NCBI GenBank assembly: GCA_016630905.1
Contig: WBMQ01000001.1
Coordinates: 2,108,001 to 2,172,000 of the forward strand
Direction: 5' to 3'
Source: Capillidium heterosporum
Taxonomy: Eukaryota; Entomophthoromycota; Entomophthoromycetes; Entomophthorales; Capillidiaceae
Length of the DNA stretch: 64,000 nucleotides
In this document: piece after piece, positions 47,268-58,136 of the stretch
How positions within the stretch are numbered: position 1 is the first letter of the stretch
How the letters are laid out: each line of letters opens with the position of its first letter
Notes under the pieces: model-generated
What the model was told of the DNA's origin: nothing
Databases searched by the model: none
The model's input: only the letters and a program-made list of their open reading frames with translations
Program-made: the position numbers and the translations under genes

Positions 47268-48518
47268 TTATAAAAGCAGAGGTGATCGTTTTCGGACCCA
47301 GGTACTTAGAGCTTCTGGGCAGTTTACCGGGCTAAATTTAAATAAGCTAGGGAAGGTGGTGGCTTCATTTATAGTAATTGAAGCTCCACTTTGCATTACA
47401 TTTCTATCACACGTAATAGATAAGCACCGGCAGCTAGCCAATTGTGTTAAAAAGTTTACAAAGCAGTCGGTAAGGTCGTACAGATTTTCTAGCGAAAAAA
47501 GTCGGAGTGGCAAAGCGTGCATAAAGGCAAAGTCTTTGGATTGAAATCTACCTATCAGCTCAAGCTTTTCGAGGTGGATGAGACTAGTGAATATAATCGA
47601 AAGCGAGGTGAAACGGTCGTTACCTTGAAGACCGATAGCCAAATTGGTTAAATTTAAAATTCCAGAAAGCTCAGTAGAGTTGATGATGCTGTCGGAACGT
47701 GCTCGAAGTTCTACTAGTTTGTCCCATCGGTTTACAAAATAGGGTGGGTTGGGATTTCTGAGGTTCAGATTTAGCTTTTTGAGGTTGGGCCAGTAGGTCG
47801 GGTCAGTTATGTATTGGGTGAACCAATCGTCACCTTCAGTTTCGTCAAATAGATGGAAAGAGGTACTGACAATACGATCGAAAATTGGAAGATGTTTAAC
47901 TGCAATCCCAACATTATCCAAATCGATCTTCAAGCTTGTTAAGCTGGGCATCTTACTTTCAATAAGGTGAAAGATTGATCCGTCTAAGGTATCAACGGTT
48001 ATAGTTAACTTAACCAAAGTTTGACTGGAGTAGTTGGTAAATGGGAAATGTTGGCTCTGGTAGTTAATTGTAAGGATTCTTAGATTCTGTAAGTTGGAAA
48101 GAACTCTAGCGCAAACACTGCTGCTTCGAAACATACTGATGGTATAGTCCTTGAGGTTCTTGTACCTTTCCAAGTCGTTTTCGCACAAATTATTGAAGTG
48201 ATCTTTGCCTACTTCTTCCGTGCAGATAGTAAGGTTGCTATAAAAAGCTCTTGGGATGACGAGACCCCAACCGGAAAAGCGGGATTTTTTAATATACCTG
48301 TTATACTTTACTATTATCTCCTTGGCTCTGGTGGTGAATTTAACTGATCTATCCATGCTCCAAAAGAAGGGCAGGCTGGTAACATCTTGGAAGATAAATG
48401 GTAAAGTGAGTTCTCGAAAGTACCTGTTTACTAAAGTTAAGTTGAGCCAATCTTTGAGTTCTAGGTTAATAAGGACGATGTCGAGTATAATTGATGGAAA
48501 GCTGGATAGAGTGGCCAT
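47268..48518 (-). CDS. F-box protein with Leu-rich-like repeats
   Basis: Single exon; start taken at the ATG at 48518 (M-A-T-L-S-S-F-P), since the F-box (F-P-S-I-I-L-D-I-V-L ... L-T-L-V-N-R-Y-F-R-E-L) follows directly; 416 aa. The frame is open to 48605, which would add 29 residues. Shares W-P-N-L-K-K-L, the W-D-K-L-V-E-L unit, a F-M-H-A-L-P-L-R-L-F motif and the W-V-R-K-R-S-P-L-L C-terminus with the gene at 42931-44193, so these two are recent paralogues. Likely an SCF adaptor. Confidence 0.75.
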   Translation of the reverse strand: MATLSSFPSIILDIVLINLELKDWLNLTLVNRYFRELTLPFIFQDVTSLPFFWSMDRSVKFTTRAKEIIVKYNRYIKKSRFSGWGLVIPRAFYSNLTICTEEVGKDHFNNLCENDLERYKNLKDYTISMFRSSSVCARVLSNLQNLRILTINYQSQHFPFTNYSSQTLVKLTITVDTLDGSIFHLIESKMPSLTSLKIDLDNVGIAVKHLPIFDRIVSTSFHLFDETEGDDWFTQYITDPTYWPNLKKLNLNLRNPNPPYFVNRWDKLVELRARSDSIINSTELSGILNLTNLAIGLQGNDRFTSLSIIFTSLIHLEKLELIGRFQSKDFAFMHALPLRLFSLENLYDLTDCFVNFLTQLASCRCLSITCDRNVMQSGASITINEATTFPSLFKFSPVNCPEALSTWVRKRSPLLL

Positions 48519-49171
48519 TGCAATAGTGTACTGCTTCGTGCTCGAATCTAAAAAGCTTGAAGGTGATGGAATTTTTCTGCTCACTATCTTCCAACTTTGC
48601 TTCAACTACCATTTTATTGGCCATAAATTGAACCTTTGCAATCCATTTGATGGTTCCTTCAAAGATCCAATAAAAATCAGTCATCAATCAAGGTGCAAGT
48701 ATATTGGTTTAAAGCGTACGACATTGACATTGGACTGTAAATTTGGTAAACTATTGTAACGATCACTTGAAAATGTAGCTAAATGGTGGTTGAGATAAAC
48801 ATCACTAAAACCTTTGTTCCTTTATCTCAAAAACCAAATTGCATCTGTTTGGTTTCAACCCAGTCTAACCAACTAAATCTTACGTCAATGTAAAAGGATA
48901 CACATCCTACCTATTCTCTCTTATTCTTCTCCCTAGCATCGATAATTGAGTACAAACCAGTCCCAATCTAAGTTTTTATGCAGCCTTCATTACCTATCTT
49001 AAAAAGTTTTAATCGATCGTAAAAAACATCTATATCCCATCAAAAGCCTAAAGAATATCCAACCCATCTGAATTTACCTTATACATCCAAACATTACCTA
49101 AAAATAGTATTATAGCAATTTGACTACTTTATCCAGCATATAGGTTAGGTCACATCTCTTTAGTACTAAAC
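48519..49171. other. Intergenic, 653 nt
   Basis: No convincing gene. The frame 48256-48759 (plus) is mostly antisense to the F-box gene. Confidence 0.5.
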
Positions 49172-49179
49172 TATAAAAG
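49172..49179 (+). promoter_or_regulatory. TATA box of OPT copy 2
   Basis: TATAAAAG 36-43 nt before the ATG at 49215; same element and similar spacing as OPT copy 1. Confidence 0.5.
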
Positions 49180-49214
49180 GCTGTCAACTTGACATTTCCA
49201 TTGATTTTTGCAAA

Positions 49215-51173
49215 ATGAAGTCGCAAGTCTTAATCGAATTGAATGATATAACCGAATACCCATTAGAACAAATCAGCAACAGCCTAGATAAACAAATACC
49301 TCCTACCCAACACCCTCATTTCACTTGGTAAGTACATATTTTAACTATTTATTAAAATCAAATTTTCACCAGGCGTTCAGCAGTAGTGGGTTCCTTGCTA
49401 GGTTGTTTAGTAGGAGCTTCCAACCTCTATTTAGGGCTAAAGACCGGTTGGGTATTCTCAGCTTCTTTATTCAGCGCCATCTTTAGTTTCATCCTCATAA
49501 AGCTAGCTATCCAATTGATCCCCACTTTAAACCCTACTTTTACGATCCAGGAGAACTGTACAGCATCAACGGCAGCTACGACTTCAGGTGGGTTGAACGT
49601 TGGATTTATGACCTGTATACCGGCTATGTATCGACTCAATTTGCTATCTACAGATCCAGTGGAAGATGTACTACGACTGTACTTTTGGACTTTGGCTGGT
49701 GCAACTTATGGGATGTTCTTTGCTATTCCGCTTCGAAAATGGTTTGTTGAGAAGAACGATTTGCCTTTTCCTACCCCGAGAGCTGCTGCCGAGACGATAA
49801 AGCTCCTACATTCCAAGTACAAAGGCTCCAACTCCAACTCGACTGACTTGAATAAGAAGTTCTACGTACTTTTCGGTGGCTTTGTGGGCTCTTTCTTAGT
49901 TAACCTATCGGCCCACTGGGTCAGCATCCTAGACAAGGTACATGTTCTGTATTGGATAGGCTACGCTACCAGCTCAGCACCTCTGATGAAGTTCGATTCC
50001 TTGTGGGGTTGGTACTTGGAACCCAACTTTGCCTTCCTGGGCGCCGGCTTCATACTTCCACCCAGCACAACCATATCCTATCTAATCGGCACCATCATCT
50101 GCTATGGGGTAACGGGACCCATCCTCCTAAGCACCGGATTCATAGTTGGGCCTTCTGGGTTCAAGGCTGGAGGTAACGGCACAGCCCAGTCTCTGTTCCT
50201 TTGGGCTGGTATCGCACTGTTGCTATTTGCCTCGTTCACCGACGTCTTCATGTACTTTTTAACTGCACTCAAGCAGAGTGGATCGCCCTTGGCTACCTTT
50301 AGCAACTTTATAAAGACGGTGGGCGTTCGAAAGGTTCTAACGAAGAAGGATTCGGATCCAAGTAGTGATGCCGATGTTGCGATTCGAGGACTCGGCGACC
50401 AAAGTAAAAAGAAGGATGAGATTCCTATCACCGCTTGGACTTTTGGCATTTTCCTTTCCTCCATCATGTCCTGTTTCGTCATGGCCTACTTCTTTGCCAT
50501 TCCCATCTACCAGACGATCCTGGCTGTAATCTGCGCCTTCCTTCTTGGGATTGTCGCCATCCAAGCTACAGCCGAGACCGACATCAACCCTATATCGACC
50601 TTGGCCAAAGTGGTTCAAGTTATCTTTGCCAACTTCCCAGCAGCTAGCTTGATCGACCTGCAACGTAACGACATGCTCACCGCCTGCATTACAGCAGCCG
50701 GAGCGGCACAGTCTGCAGATATGGTGATGGATTTGAAGACTGGCCAACTATTGGGTGCTTCACCAAGATCGCAGTTCTATGCCCAACTGGTAGGCACTGT
50801 CTTTGGCGTTGCTTACTCGGTACCTCTGTTCCTACTTTATGCCAAAGCTTACCCTTGTATAATTACTGATTCTGACAACTGTGAGTTTGGTATGGCGTCG
50901 GCAATTGCCTGGCAAAATACGACTATCTTACTGACCAAAGGTTTGCAGCTGCCAACAGCATCTTTAACGTTAGCTGTAGCTGCGGCAGTCTTCGCGGTAG
51001 TCTTCATAGTTATCAAGCATCTGTGGGTTCCTAAGAAATTTCATCCTTACCTCTTAAACTTGAACGCACTTGGAGTTGGATTCATTATCTCCCAACCTTC
51101 CATACCAGTTATCATGACGATAGGCCTTATTATCAACTTTGGGATGGAAGTTCAAAAATTCGGACTCGCATAA
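49215..51173 (+). CDS. OPT-family transporter, copy 2 (C-terminus truncated by one extra base)
   Basis: Two exons: 49215-49327 and 49373-51173; 637 aa. Same family signatures as copy 1 and the same intron position. Near-identical to copy 1 from about 49680 to 50890. An extra T in the run 51138-51140 shifts the frame, so the protein ends after Q-K-F-G-L-A. The last 40-odd residues of copy 1, including the final Gly-rich helix, are still encoded downstream (to about 51291) in the other frame. The diverged N-terminal part still looks constrained (mostly conservative changes), so the copy was functional for some time. It may now be a pseudogene, a shortened protein, or intact with a sequence error. 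Confidence 0.85.
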
Positions 51174-51291
51174 GGAGTTGAGCCTAGGTCTAGGTGCTGG
51201 GCTCATCGCTGGCGCTGGTATCTGTGCCGCACTTAAAGCTGCCTTTACCTTGCTTGGATTGCAAGGCAATTCAATAACTTGGGGTTCTATA
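49680..51291 (+). repeat. Inverted duplication, OPT segment arm 2
   Basis: Partner of 32177-33787; 1612 nt against 1611, the difference being the extra T. Diverged patch at about 50893-51010 sits between two near-identical tracts. Confidence 0.88.
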
Positions 51292-51910
51292 CCCTCCTAA
51301 GATCGGTGGAATTTGTAGAATGCCTATATGTTTGCCATAACTTTGCTATATTACCAACGTTACTTTTGTTTTCTTCAATCAAAATAAAAAATTGTAGAAT
51401 ATTTAAAACTATCTATAGCATCGTATACCAATACCCTATTCCTTTATATTATAAAAGCTACATCACAAGTCGATATAGGGGATTTCATTTTTTGGTAAAT
51501 ATTTTTTGTAGACAAGTTTTAAAGATGAGCTGGCAAAAGTTCGATTTTCTGGAACTGATCTTCTGCCAATAACACTTTAGAATATATTGCTTCAAACTAC
51601 TTAAATATTGATAGAGGCTTGGAAGGATAGATTCAGACCAGAGTATTAGGAAGCTTTGAGAAAACCAAAAACTCTGGCCAAAGGCATATTCCTATAACAG
51701 ATAGCTATCACTTGGACGGTTTCGATTTCAACCGGTATTTATATGGGCTTTATTATCAAAACGTAGAAACTCAATCCAATAGTAAAAAATCATTTAAATC
51801 AAGGTCATCACTATAAAAAAGGAATAGAATACATCAAAGCATCAATAACGCCGCTTCGAAAATTCAACTAAAGCAAACCTCAATCCATTTATATCCTTTA
51901 AAAACACCGC
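51292..51910. other. Intergenic, 619 nt
   Basis: No gene seen; frame 51279-51572 (plus) has no family resemblance. Confidence 0.5.
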
Positions 51911-54900
51911 CTACTTCTTCAAGAACATGTTCCGAAAGTCTTGGTTAGATTTCCCTCCATTAATCTTATCTCCATCTTTAGCTTCGCCCTCCTTGCTTTC
52001 AGTGCCTTCCTCAATTTTCGCACCCTCATCTTTCGAACCAATAACTTTACTCTTGTTCAACTTCATAAGCGGTCGCTTCTTGGTAATCCTGGGTAGGAAA
52101 GAAGTGTTGGTCAAGTTTTCAACTTTAGGTTCAGTTTGTACTCTACCAAAGATAAAACTATAAGTAAAAGTATTATACATTTGAAGTTACTTTGTGACGT
52201 GGATATCTGTATTCGTCTCCTTCCCTACCTTAGGTTTCTTATGCGGCCTAGGTAAAATATGTTAGTAGTGAAAAAATAAATTATATACCTTTTAGTATCG
52301 GATTGCTGGTTAGCCTTGTGGGCGTGGTTAGGATCAGCAACCGCCACCGAGATGATGCGTTCCCCGATCGAACTGCTGTTGAGCGCTAAGGCGTTGTGTC
52401 CAGCCACCTTTTAAAAGCACATAAGAAACTTATGGAATTTAAATAGACTTACCTCATCTTCGAACTCAACAAAAGCACATCCTTTAGGCTTGCCATCTGA
52501 TTTTGTCAACACTTTGATCTGCTTGATGGGTCCGTACTAAACAAAAGAAATGAATATATAGAATTAAATCTAGAGTAGAAATACCAACGAGAAAAGGTTA
52601 AGTAAATCATTCTGAGTAGTGGTGAACGGCAGGTTAGCCACGAAAAGCTTTCCGGTTGTAGGCACGACATTACCTCCATCTTTGGACTCGGTCTCCTTTA
52701 ATTGCTTCCTACTGAGCTTAGGATTAGACAGTGCGACCTTAAGTGGCTTGTCATCGTCTAGGATATGTCCATCCAACTGTAAAGCCTTCTGAGCACATTC
52801 TTTGTCTGAGAACTGAACATAAGCAAAGTTCCTAAGCACACCTGCTTTGGCCGTAGAGTTGGGACGTCGAATCTCGGTGATCTTCCCAAACTAAAAAGGA
52901 AATTATCAGCTTACATTTCTAAGTTGGAAAAGTTACCGGTTCGAAGAGTTGGCGGAGAGTGGTCGTGGTGACGCTAGGTGCGAAGTTACACACGAATAAC
53001 GTGGTTCCACCTCGATCCTCGTCTACTTCAGCCTCAATTTGGACATTTGTATTGTCGGTAGTACCCTCAATAGTCAAATCTACGTGGGTAGTATCTCGCT
53101 CTCGTTTGGGGTTACGGGTAGCTTCCTCAATGCCGGTCTCAACTTCATCCTTTGCAGCTGAAGCTTCCTCTCTATCAACTTGAGCCTCTGTATCCTCCTG
53201 TTTACCGGTGCTATGTCCTCTACGTTTAGCTTTGTTAGCGCGATCCTTGACTCTTAACTTCTCCTTCTTAAGTTCTTCTTTAGCTTCCTGTTCAGCATCT
53301 ACCAACACTTGCTGTTGAATCTGTTTCAAATTGGCCTCCTTCTGGTTATGAATTCTTAGGTAGGCTTGGGTGGCCGAGTTGGAGTCACCGAAATCTAATT
53401 CGAACTGGTTCCAAGCTGCGTAAATCTTTTCGGGGATCGTCAGGTAAGGGAGCGGATGGCTTGCTTGAATAGGCCGCGAACTTTAATCAATTCACCGTTT
53501 TGACTAGCAGATATTAGTACTTGAGTTTATAAACCGAAAGCTACCTCTCAAATTGAACAAAGCTAATCCATGCAGCAGATAAATTCTTATGGTATTGATG
53601 ATCTGACTCCAAACTTTACGAGCCAACTCCACATTACCAAAGTAGAGATGTTCAACAGTAGCCCAGATACGAAGCAAGGTGAAGTTAGGTTCGCCACCCG
53701 GGAACGCTTAAAATAAACTAATAAGAATTTCAAAAATTGGCTAAAAATAGTACTGGTGTAGAGAGTTTCTACGCAGAAAGCAAAAATCTCACGGATTGCA
53801 ACCTGGATAAGTGGCTTATCCTCATCCAACATCTCACTGTAGCCCACTAAAAGACGTCGTCGGTAAATAGCACAGATTTCGCAGAGTACTGGAGATAATT
53901 CCAAGGCGTTTGAGTTCAACATCTTGGTGCTTAACTGGTTTAAAAATATGGCTACAAAGATAAGTACATTGAAGTTCAAAATTATGTTTACCATGCAGAT
54001 CTTCAAGTTCAATATCTGACTGGTCCTACAGATGTATTAGAAAATTTATAAGATAGTTAAAGGTACCAGATGGCGCTAAGTAGAGAACGGTCAGAGTACC
54101 TGACCAAGGACAATTAAATACAGCACGTTGAGAGGTCTGCACCATGTTAGCCAAAACCGGAACTTGTTCATTCTTTTAAAGTTATTAAATTTGATAAAAA
54201 ATAGCCTTACCTGGAATACTAGGTAGGACTCCCAAGCTGGTACGTGAGTTGAATGGTGGGCGATTAATCGCTCATAAACATTTATAACCGATGCCGGATC
54301 CAACTCTCGATACCCCTTCTTACTCTTTTCCGAGGATTTGACGTTCAGCTTGGATTTCAAAAAATCGAGGTAGGCAACGTAAGCTTCATAGGCGCATCCA
54401 TTTTCGTTCTAAAATATGGTTAAAATGGCTGCTTGAAAATTAGTTACTAGGTAGCTTTCCCAGGGCTCTAGTTCATAGAAGAGGTCCTTGGCGTTGGAAT
54501 AGACTTTACTGGCGTTTCGCATCATGGCCTCGTAATCGGAATCAGAAAAATGTTTGGATACGAAAGAGGAGTATTGATTGAAGTTGGTCTCAATATCTAT
54601 ACAAAAATTTAACTTTAGATCTCGAGTAGAATTTTTAGGTTACTTGAATGAGGTACCGAAAGCCTAGCAAGGTAAAGTTGGTTGAGGCTAGTTACCACCT
54701 CCTCATTTCTAACCAAAAGTTTAGCTGCAGTTAAAAGGTATATTTTTACCCTTCAAACTCCTAAAATAATATTAAGCTTTAAGGATTTAAAAGTATGAAA
54801 TGTAAATTACTTTGGGTACTAATTCGGTATAGAAGTTCACTATTATACTCCAAACTTTGGAACTCTAAAGATGTGAATAGAAATTAAAATATGCAAAAGA

Positions 54901-55526
54901 ATTTTAAAAGCTACTTCGGTAACATGGTGATTACAAGCCTGTATGGCACTTTGGAATCTCTCATTTATAGAGTTGAAGTTTGGTAAAAATTCTTGGTAGG
55001 AGCTCAAGTCGACATTTATAGTTTGAATTGTATATTGAAGATACAGAGTCCAAATGTCGATAGCTACATTACAGTTTTTTAAAAACAGATGGTAAAAATA
55101 GTTACCTAAAGATTGCTCCAGTGCTTCGGTAAATAGTTCATCTACAGGATAGCTGCTACCTAGCCGAGTATTTTCATCTATTTTTTCAGTCAACCATTCC
55201 AACCAAATATCTGATAATTTGAAATTTTAGGATCTATTAGTATAAAAATTACTTGATGGCAACGAGAACTTCTTTTTCATAGCATGTCTACATTCTTCCA
55301 GCTTTTCTACTTCATTTGATTCCTTTAACACATTATAAAGCTCTTCGTAGTAAGGATAATGGTAAGGATAGCTTTCAATCTAAGTAAATTTTAATTTAGG
55401 AAAAATTTTGGTGAAGATTACGTCGGCATTTAACTTTGCTATTCTACTTTCGCAATCCAAATTTACCAAGTGAGTTGGATCTTCAACCTCCATGTCCTGT
55501 TGGTTCACTATATTACCCAGCTCCAT
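51911..55526 (-). CDS. SART3: SART3/Prp24-like U4/U6 recycling factor (two apparent single-base frame gaps)
   Basis: Seventeen exons by eye: 55526-55422, 55379-55253, 55210-54915, 54864-54811, 54760-54644, 54596-54448, 54408-54211, 54172-54067, 54015-53992, 53951-53754, 53706-53545, 53480-52937, 52890-52585, 52536-52453, 52407-52289, 52247-52191, 52157-51911. The total is about 964 codons, as in human SART3. HAT repeats fill the first two thirds, then a Lys/Glu-rich linker, two RRMs (T-L-F-V-C-N-F-A-P and K-L-F-V-A-N-L-P-F) and the C-terminal LSm-binding motif N-x-D-F-R-N-M-F-L-K-K. SART3/Prp24 re-anneals U4 and U6 snRNAs. The frame slips by one base at a G run (complement of 54749-54751) and at a T run (complement of 53446-53447); each looks like one base missing. 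In a normally essential gene this points to sequence error more than decay. Confidence 0.85.
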
Positions 55527-56207
55527 TTCTTGTATAGAAACTTGAAAAACTCTGAAACACAATCAACTAAACTCTACTTTTTCAAAGCAAGTGCTTTCAT
55601 CAGCAAAACTAAAACCAAAACCAACCAATCACTAGACTCTATTCCAGCCATTAGAAGTTTATAAATCAATTGAACCCACAAATCAAATAATTTAAACCAG
55701 AATAACGACCTCCAAAGGCAAGTGATTAAAGAAAAGCATTCAAAAAGTAAGAATATTGCCATGGTATTTATGAATATCAATTCGTATTGTACCGCCAGAG
55801 GGCTTGTCCCGTTCATATTCGAAATTGCAATCTATGGTCTATTAGGAATTGTCTTAACTTTTCTCTAGTTTTGGCAAGCTGACAATGGGACCACATCCTT
55901 ATACTACAAAAAATTTCTTATAAAAAACCGCTTCTTATACAACATACATGTATAAACTATAAGGCAAGATGTAAAAGTTGCCATCTATCTACCATAGTGT
56001 TTCGGATAACTGCATGGATTTTGTATATATGCCATTAACTGGTACTGCGCTCGTCCTAATAGAATGCAGATGGAAATTCTCATACTAAAGAGCTATAACT
56101 AAACTGATACCTTCCAAACTTCCAAAAACATTCACCCAACTTTCACACAAATTCAAAATATACTACAAATATAGTCTGAATATCAGCTCAAAAGCAAAAT
56201 CCATGAT
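55527..56207. other. Intergenic, 681 nt
   Basis: SART3 promoter side and 3' flank of the PNGase A gene. No gene seen; open frames 55470-55664 and 55574-55816 overlap each other on opposite strands. Confidence 0.5.
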
Positions 56208-58085
56208 TTATTGCAACCCACCAAATTCAGGTACAACCACCTCTTTACAATCCTCCAATTTGATATCGACCAACAAATACCCATCGTTAGCTTGCAGATT
56301 TCTTGCAAAGCATTTCTTTTCATCCATCACAATTTGGCTGCCTTTACTATTACAGTTTCCTATGGCACTTGAAGTTAAACTCTCTCTTTTAGCAAAAGCT
56401 TCACCTGAGTAGCTGTAATATTCGGTAGTGGAACCTTCACTGGTATTATTACTAGCAGGGTTGCCCTTATTCCACAAACTCAACTCCAGCTGCGACTTCA
56501 ACTCGTACCCTCCATTGGCATTACTAGTCTCACTTAGAACGCCTTTCAATTCGATTTGGCTGGTACTATTGATTAAAGTCTGACTACCTACTAGATATCG
56601 TTTAAAATCGTCAAAGTTGAAGTTGGATTTAGCTTTGCGGACTACATCGTTAGTCAAATGGTAATTGTATTGGGTCAGTTGGTTATCAACGACACGTGCC
56701 AGCTTGTACTGGTTTACTGAAGCATCCGCCGTAACGTTAATACTCTGCTTGAATTCAACCTTCTGCCTACTAACATAAACACTTATCAAGTTGGGTTTGC
56801 CATTCCAAAAATTCACCGTTACGAATTTTTGGACTTTCGACTTAACCGTACTAAACTTCTGATCTCCAGTGTCCTTGACCTTACCAACCGTAGCGTCATC
56901 ACCAGCCTTATCGACTTTTATCACTCCCTCATTTACTCTTACTCCACTACTAATTTCGCCCACCTCTTTAAACTCCAATCTACTAGCCAACAAATTAGTA
57001 GAAACTAACCAGAAGCTTCCTCCATTTACGACTTTCAATCCCAACTTATGAGTACCATCCTTTAACAAACCTAAATACATACTTAGATCCAACTTCAAAG
57101 TAGGCAAATTGAAGGAACCTAGACCTGAGATTGGTCGCCATAAACTTAAAGTGATACCACCAGTGTAAATAGTTGGGAACGGCCATAAGCTGCCTACTAG
57201 TTCATCATCCAAGAAAACTTGAACTTCGCGATAGGGACCGTTATTTTCGTTATCATTAGAGTTTAGATAGTAAAACTCTTCGTTGCCGTGGTTGCTGTAA
57301 AATAGCTCCAACTCCAGTTTGTTGTAGCGATGAGCATCTTTCACATAAAACTGCTGGACAAAAGTTTGATTGTTGTTCAAGGTCGCATAGCCTTTGGTAG
57401 TGGTGTTGAACTTCAAGACGGTGGGGTGGTTGTTGGCTTGACTAGCTTCATCAGAGATGTACAGATCCAATTGAACTTTGACGTAGATAGTTCCTGTATA
57501 GACGTCGTTGACCAGATTGCCTAGGTCCATCCACACCTCACCATCTTTTTGGAAGATGGTGCTGTACTCGGTAACATCTTTTTGACTGCTCCATTCGATA
57601 CCCAGCTTGGTAGGTTCAGCGGTAGTAAACCTGAACAACTCCACATCATTCACAAATAGTGACCCGAAGCGATCGAACTGTCTACCTTTGACTTTGCCTT
57701 GGAATTTCAAAACACTTTGCTGGATCTTGCCTCGGCCTATACATTGGGTAGGCACCTTGTATTTGGTAGTATAGGGTTGGCCGTAGGAGTTGGCAAAGCC
57801 GTAGTTGACCAGTTCTACACTACATACTTTTTGAACTTTGGTAGTGTTGGAGGGAGTCAATGGTGGTGACTGGATAGGTAAAGTTAACAAATCAATAGGA
57901 GCTTGGTAGTCGTAGAATACGTTCCTTTGGTTGGTGAATGGGAGCTGGCGATTGGTATTACTGCCGAGCCGGTTAGTTGGTTGGATGTCAGCGGTGTTGA
58001 AGAGATCGTTGACCTTACGCAAGCTACGTACATTTATATCGGAAGCTACTACGGTTAGTAACGAAATTAAGATGGAGTGTCGCAT
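56208..58085 (-). CDS. Secreted peptide-N4-(N-acetyl-beta-glucosaminyl)asparagine amidase A (PNGase A)
   Basis: Single exon, 625 aa. Residues 1-15 are a signal peptide. The PNGase A domain is clear: C-S-V-E-L-V-N-Y-G-F-A-N-S-Y-G, G-R-Q-F-D-R-F-G, T-T-A-E-P-T-K-L-G-I-E-W, M-D-L-G-N-L-V-N-D-V-Y-T-G, S-N-H-G-N-E-E-F-Y, G-P-Y-R-E-V-Q-V, W-P-F-P-T-I-Y-T-G-G-I and L-W-R-P-I. This enzyme family removes N-glycans from glycopeptides by cutting the Asn-GlcNAc bond, and works on secreted or foreign glycoproteins. Many N-x-S/T sites suggest that the enzyme is itself glycosylated. A TATA box lies 44 nt upstream. Confidence 0.93.
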   Translation of the reverse strand: MRHSILISLLTVVASDINVRSLRKVNDLFNTADIQPTNRLGSNTNRQLPFTNQRNVFYDYQAPIDLLTLPIQSPPLTPSNTTKVQKVCSVELVNYGFANSYGQPYTTKYKVPTQCIGRGKIQQSVLKFQGKVKGRQFDRFGSLFVNDVELFRFTTAEPTKLGIEWSSQKDVTEYSTIFQKDGEVWMDLGNLVNDVYTGTIYVKVQLDLYISDEASQANNHPTVLKFNTTTKGYATLNNNQTFVQQFYVKDAHRYNKLELELFYSNHGNEEFYYLNSNDNENNGPYREVQVFLDDELVGSLWPFPTIYTGGITLSLWRPISGLGSFNLPTLKLDLSMYLGLLKDGTHKLGLKVVNGGSFWLVSTNLLASRLEFKEVGEISSGVRVNEGVIKVDKAGDDATVGKVKDTGDQKFSTVKSKVQKFVTVNFWNGKPNLISVYVSRQKVEFKQSINVTADASVNQYKLARVVDNQLTQYNYHLTNDVVRKAKSNFNFDDFKRYLVGSQTLINSTSQIELKGVLSETSNANGGYELKSQLELSLWNKGNPASNNTSEGSTTEYYSYSGEAFAKRESLTSSAIGNCNSKGSQIVMDEKKCFARNLQANDGYLLVDIKLEDCKEVVVPEFGGLQ

Positions 58086-58128
58086 TTAGGTTTAAGCCTT
58101 TTATCAAAACTTAGAGCTTGGAAAGCTA

Positions 58129-58136
58129 CTTTTATA
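58129..58136 (-). promoter_or_regulatory. TATA box of the PNGase A gene
   Basis: TATAAAAG on the minus strand, 44-51 nt before the ATG at 58085. Confidence 0.5.

Noticed and set aside
53480-53545. Splice acceptor at CTGCTAG in SART3
   Set aside because: It gives the wrong phase; the later acceptor before T-T-C-G-C restores the V-R-G-L-F-K-Q-A-I HAT unit.
54731-54750. A 25-nt intron (GTAAAA ... TGCAG) in SART3
   Set aside because: Too short, out of phase at the acceptor, and the sequence inside reads as a good HAT helix once one missing base is assumed.
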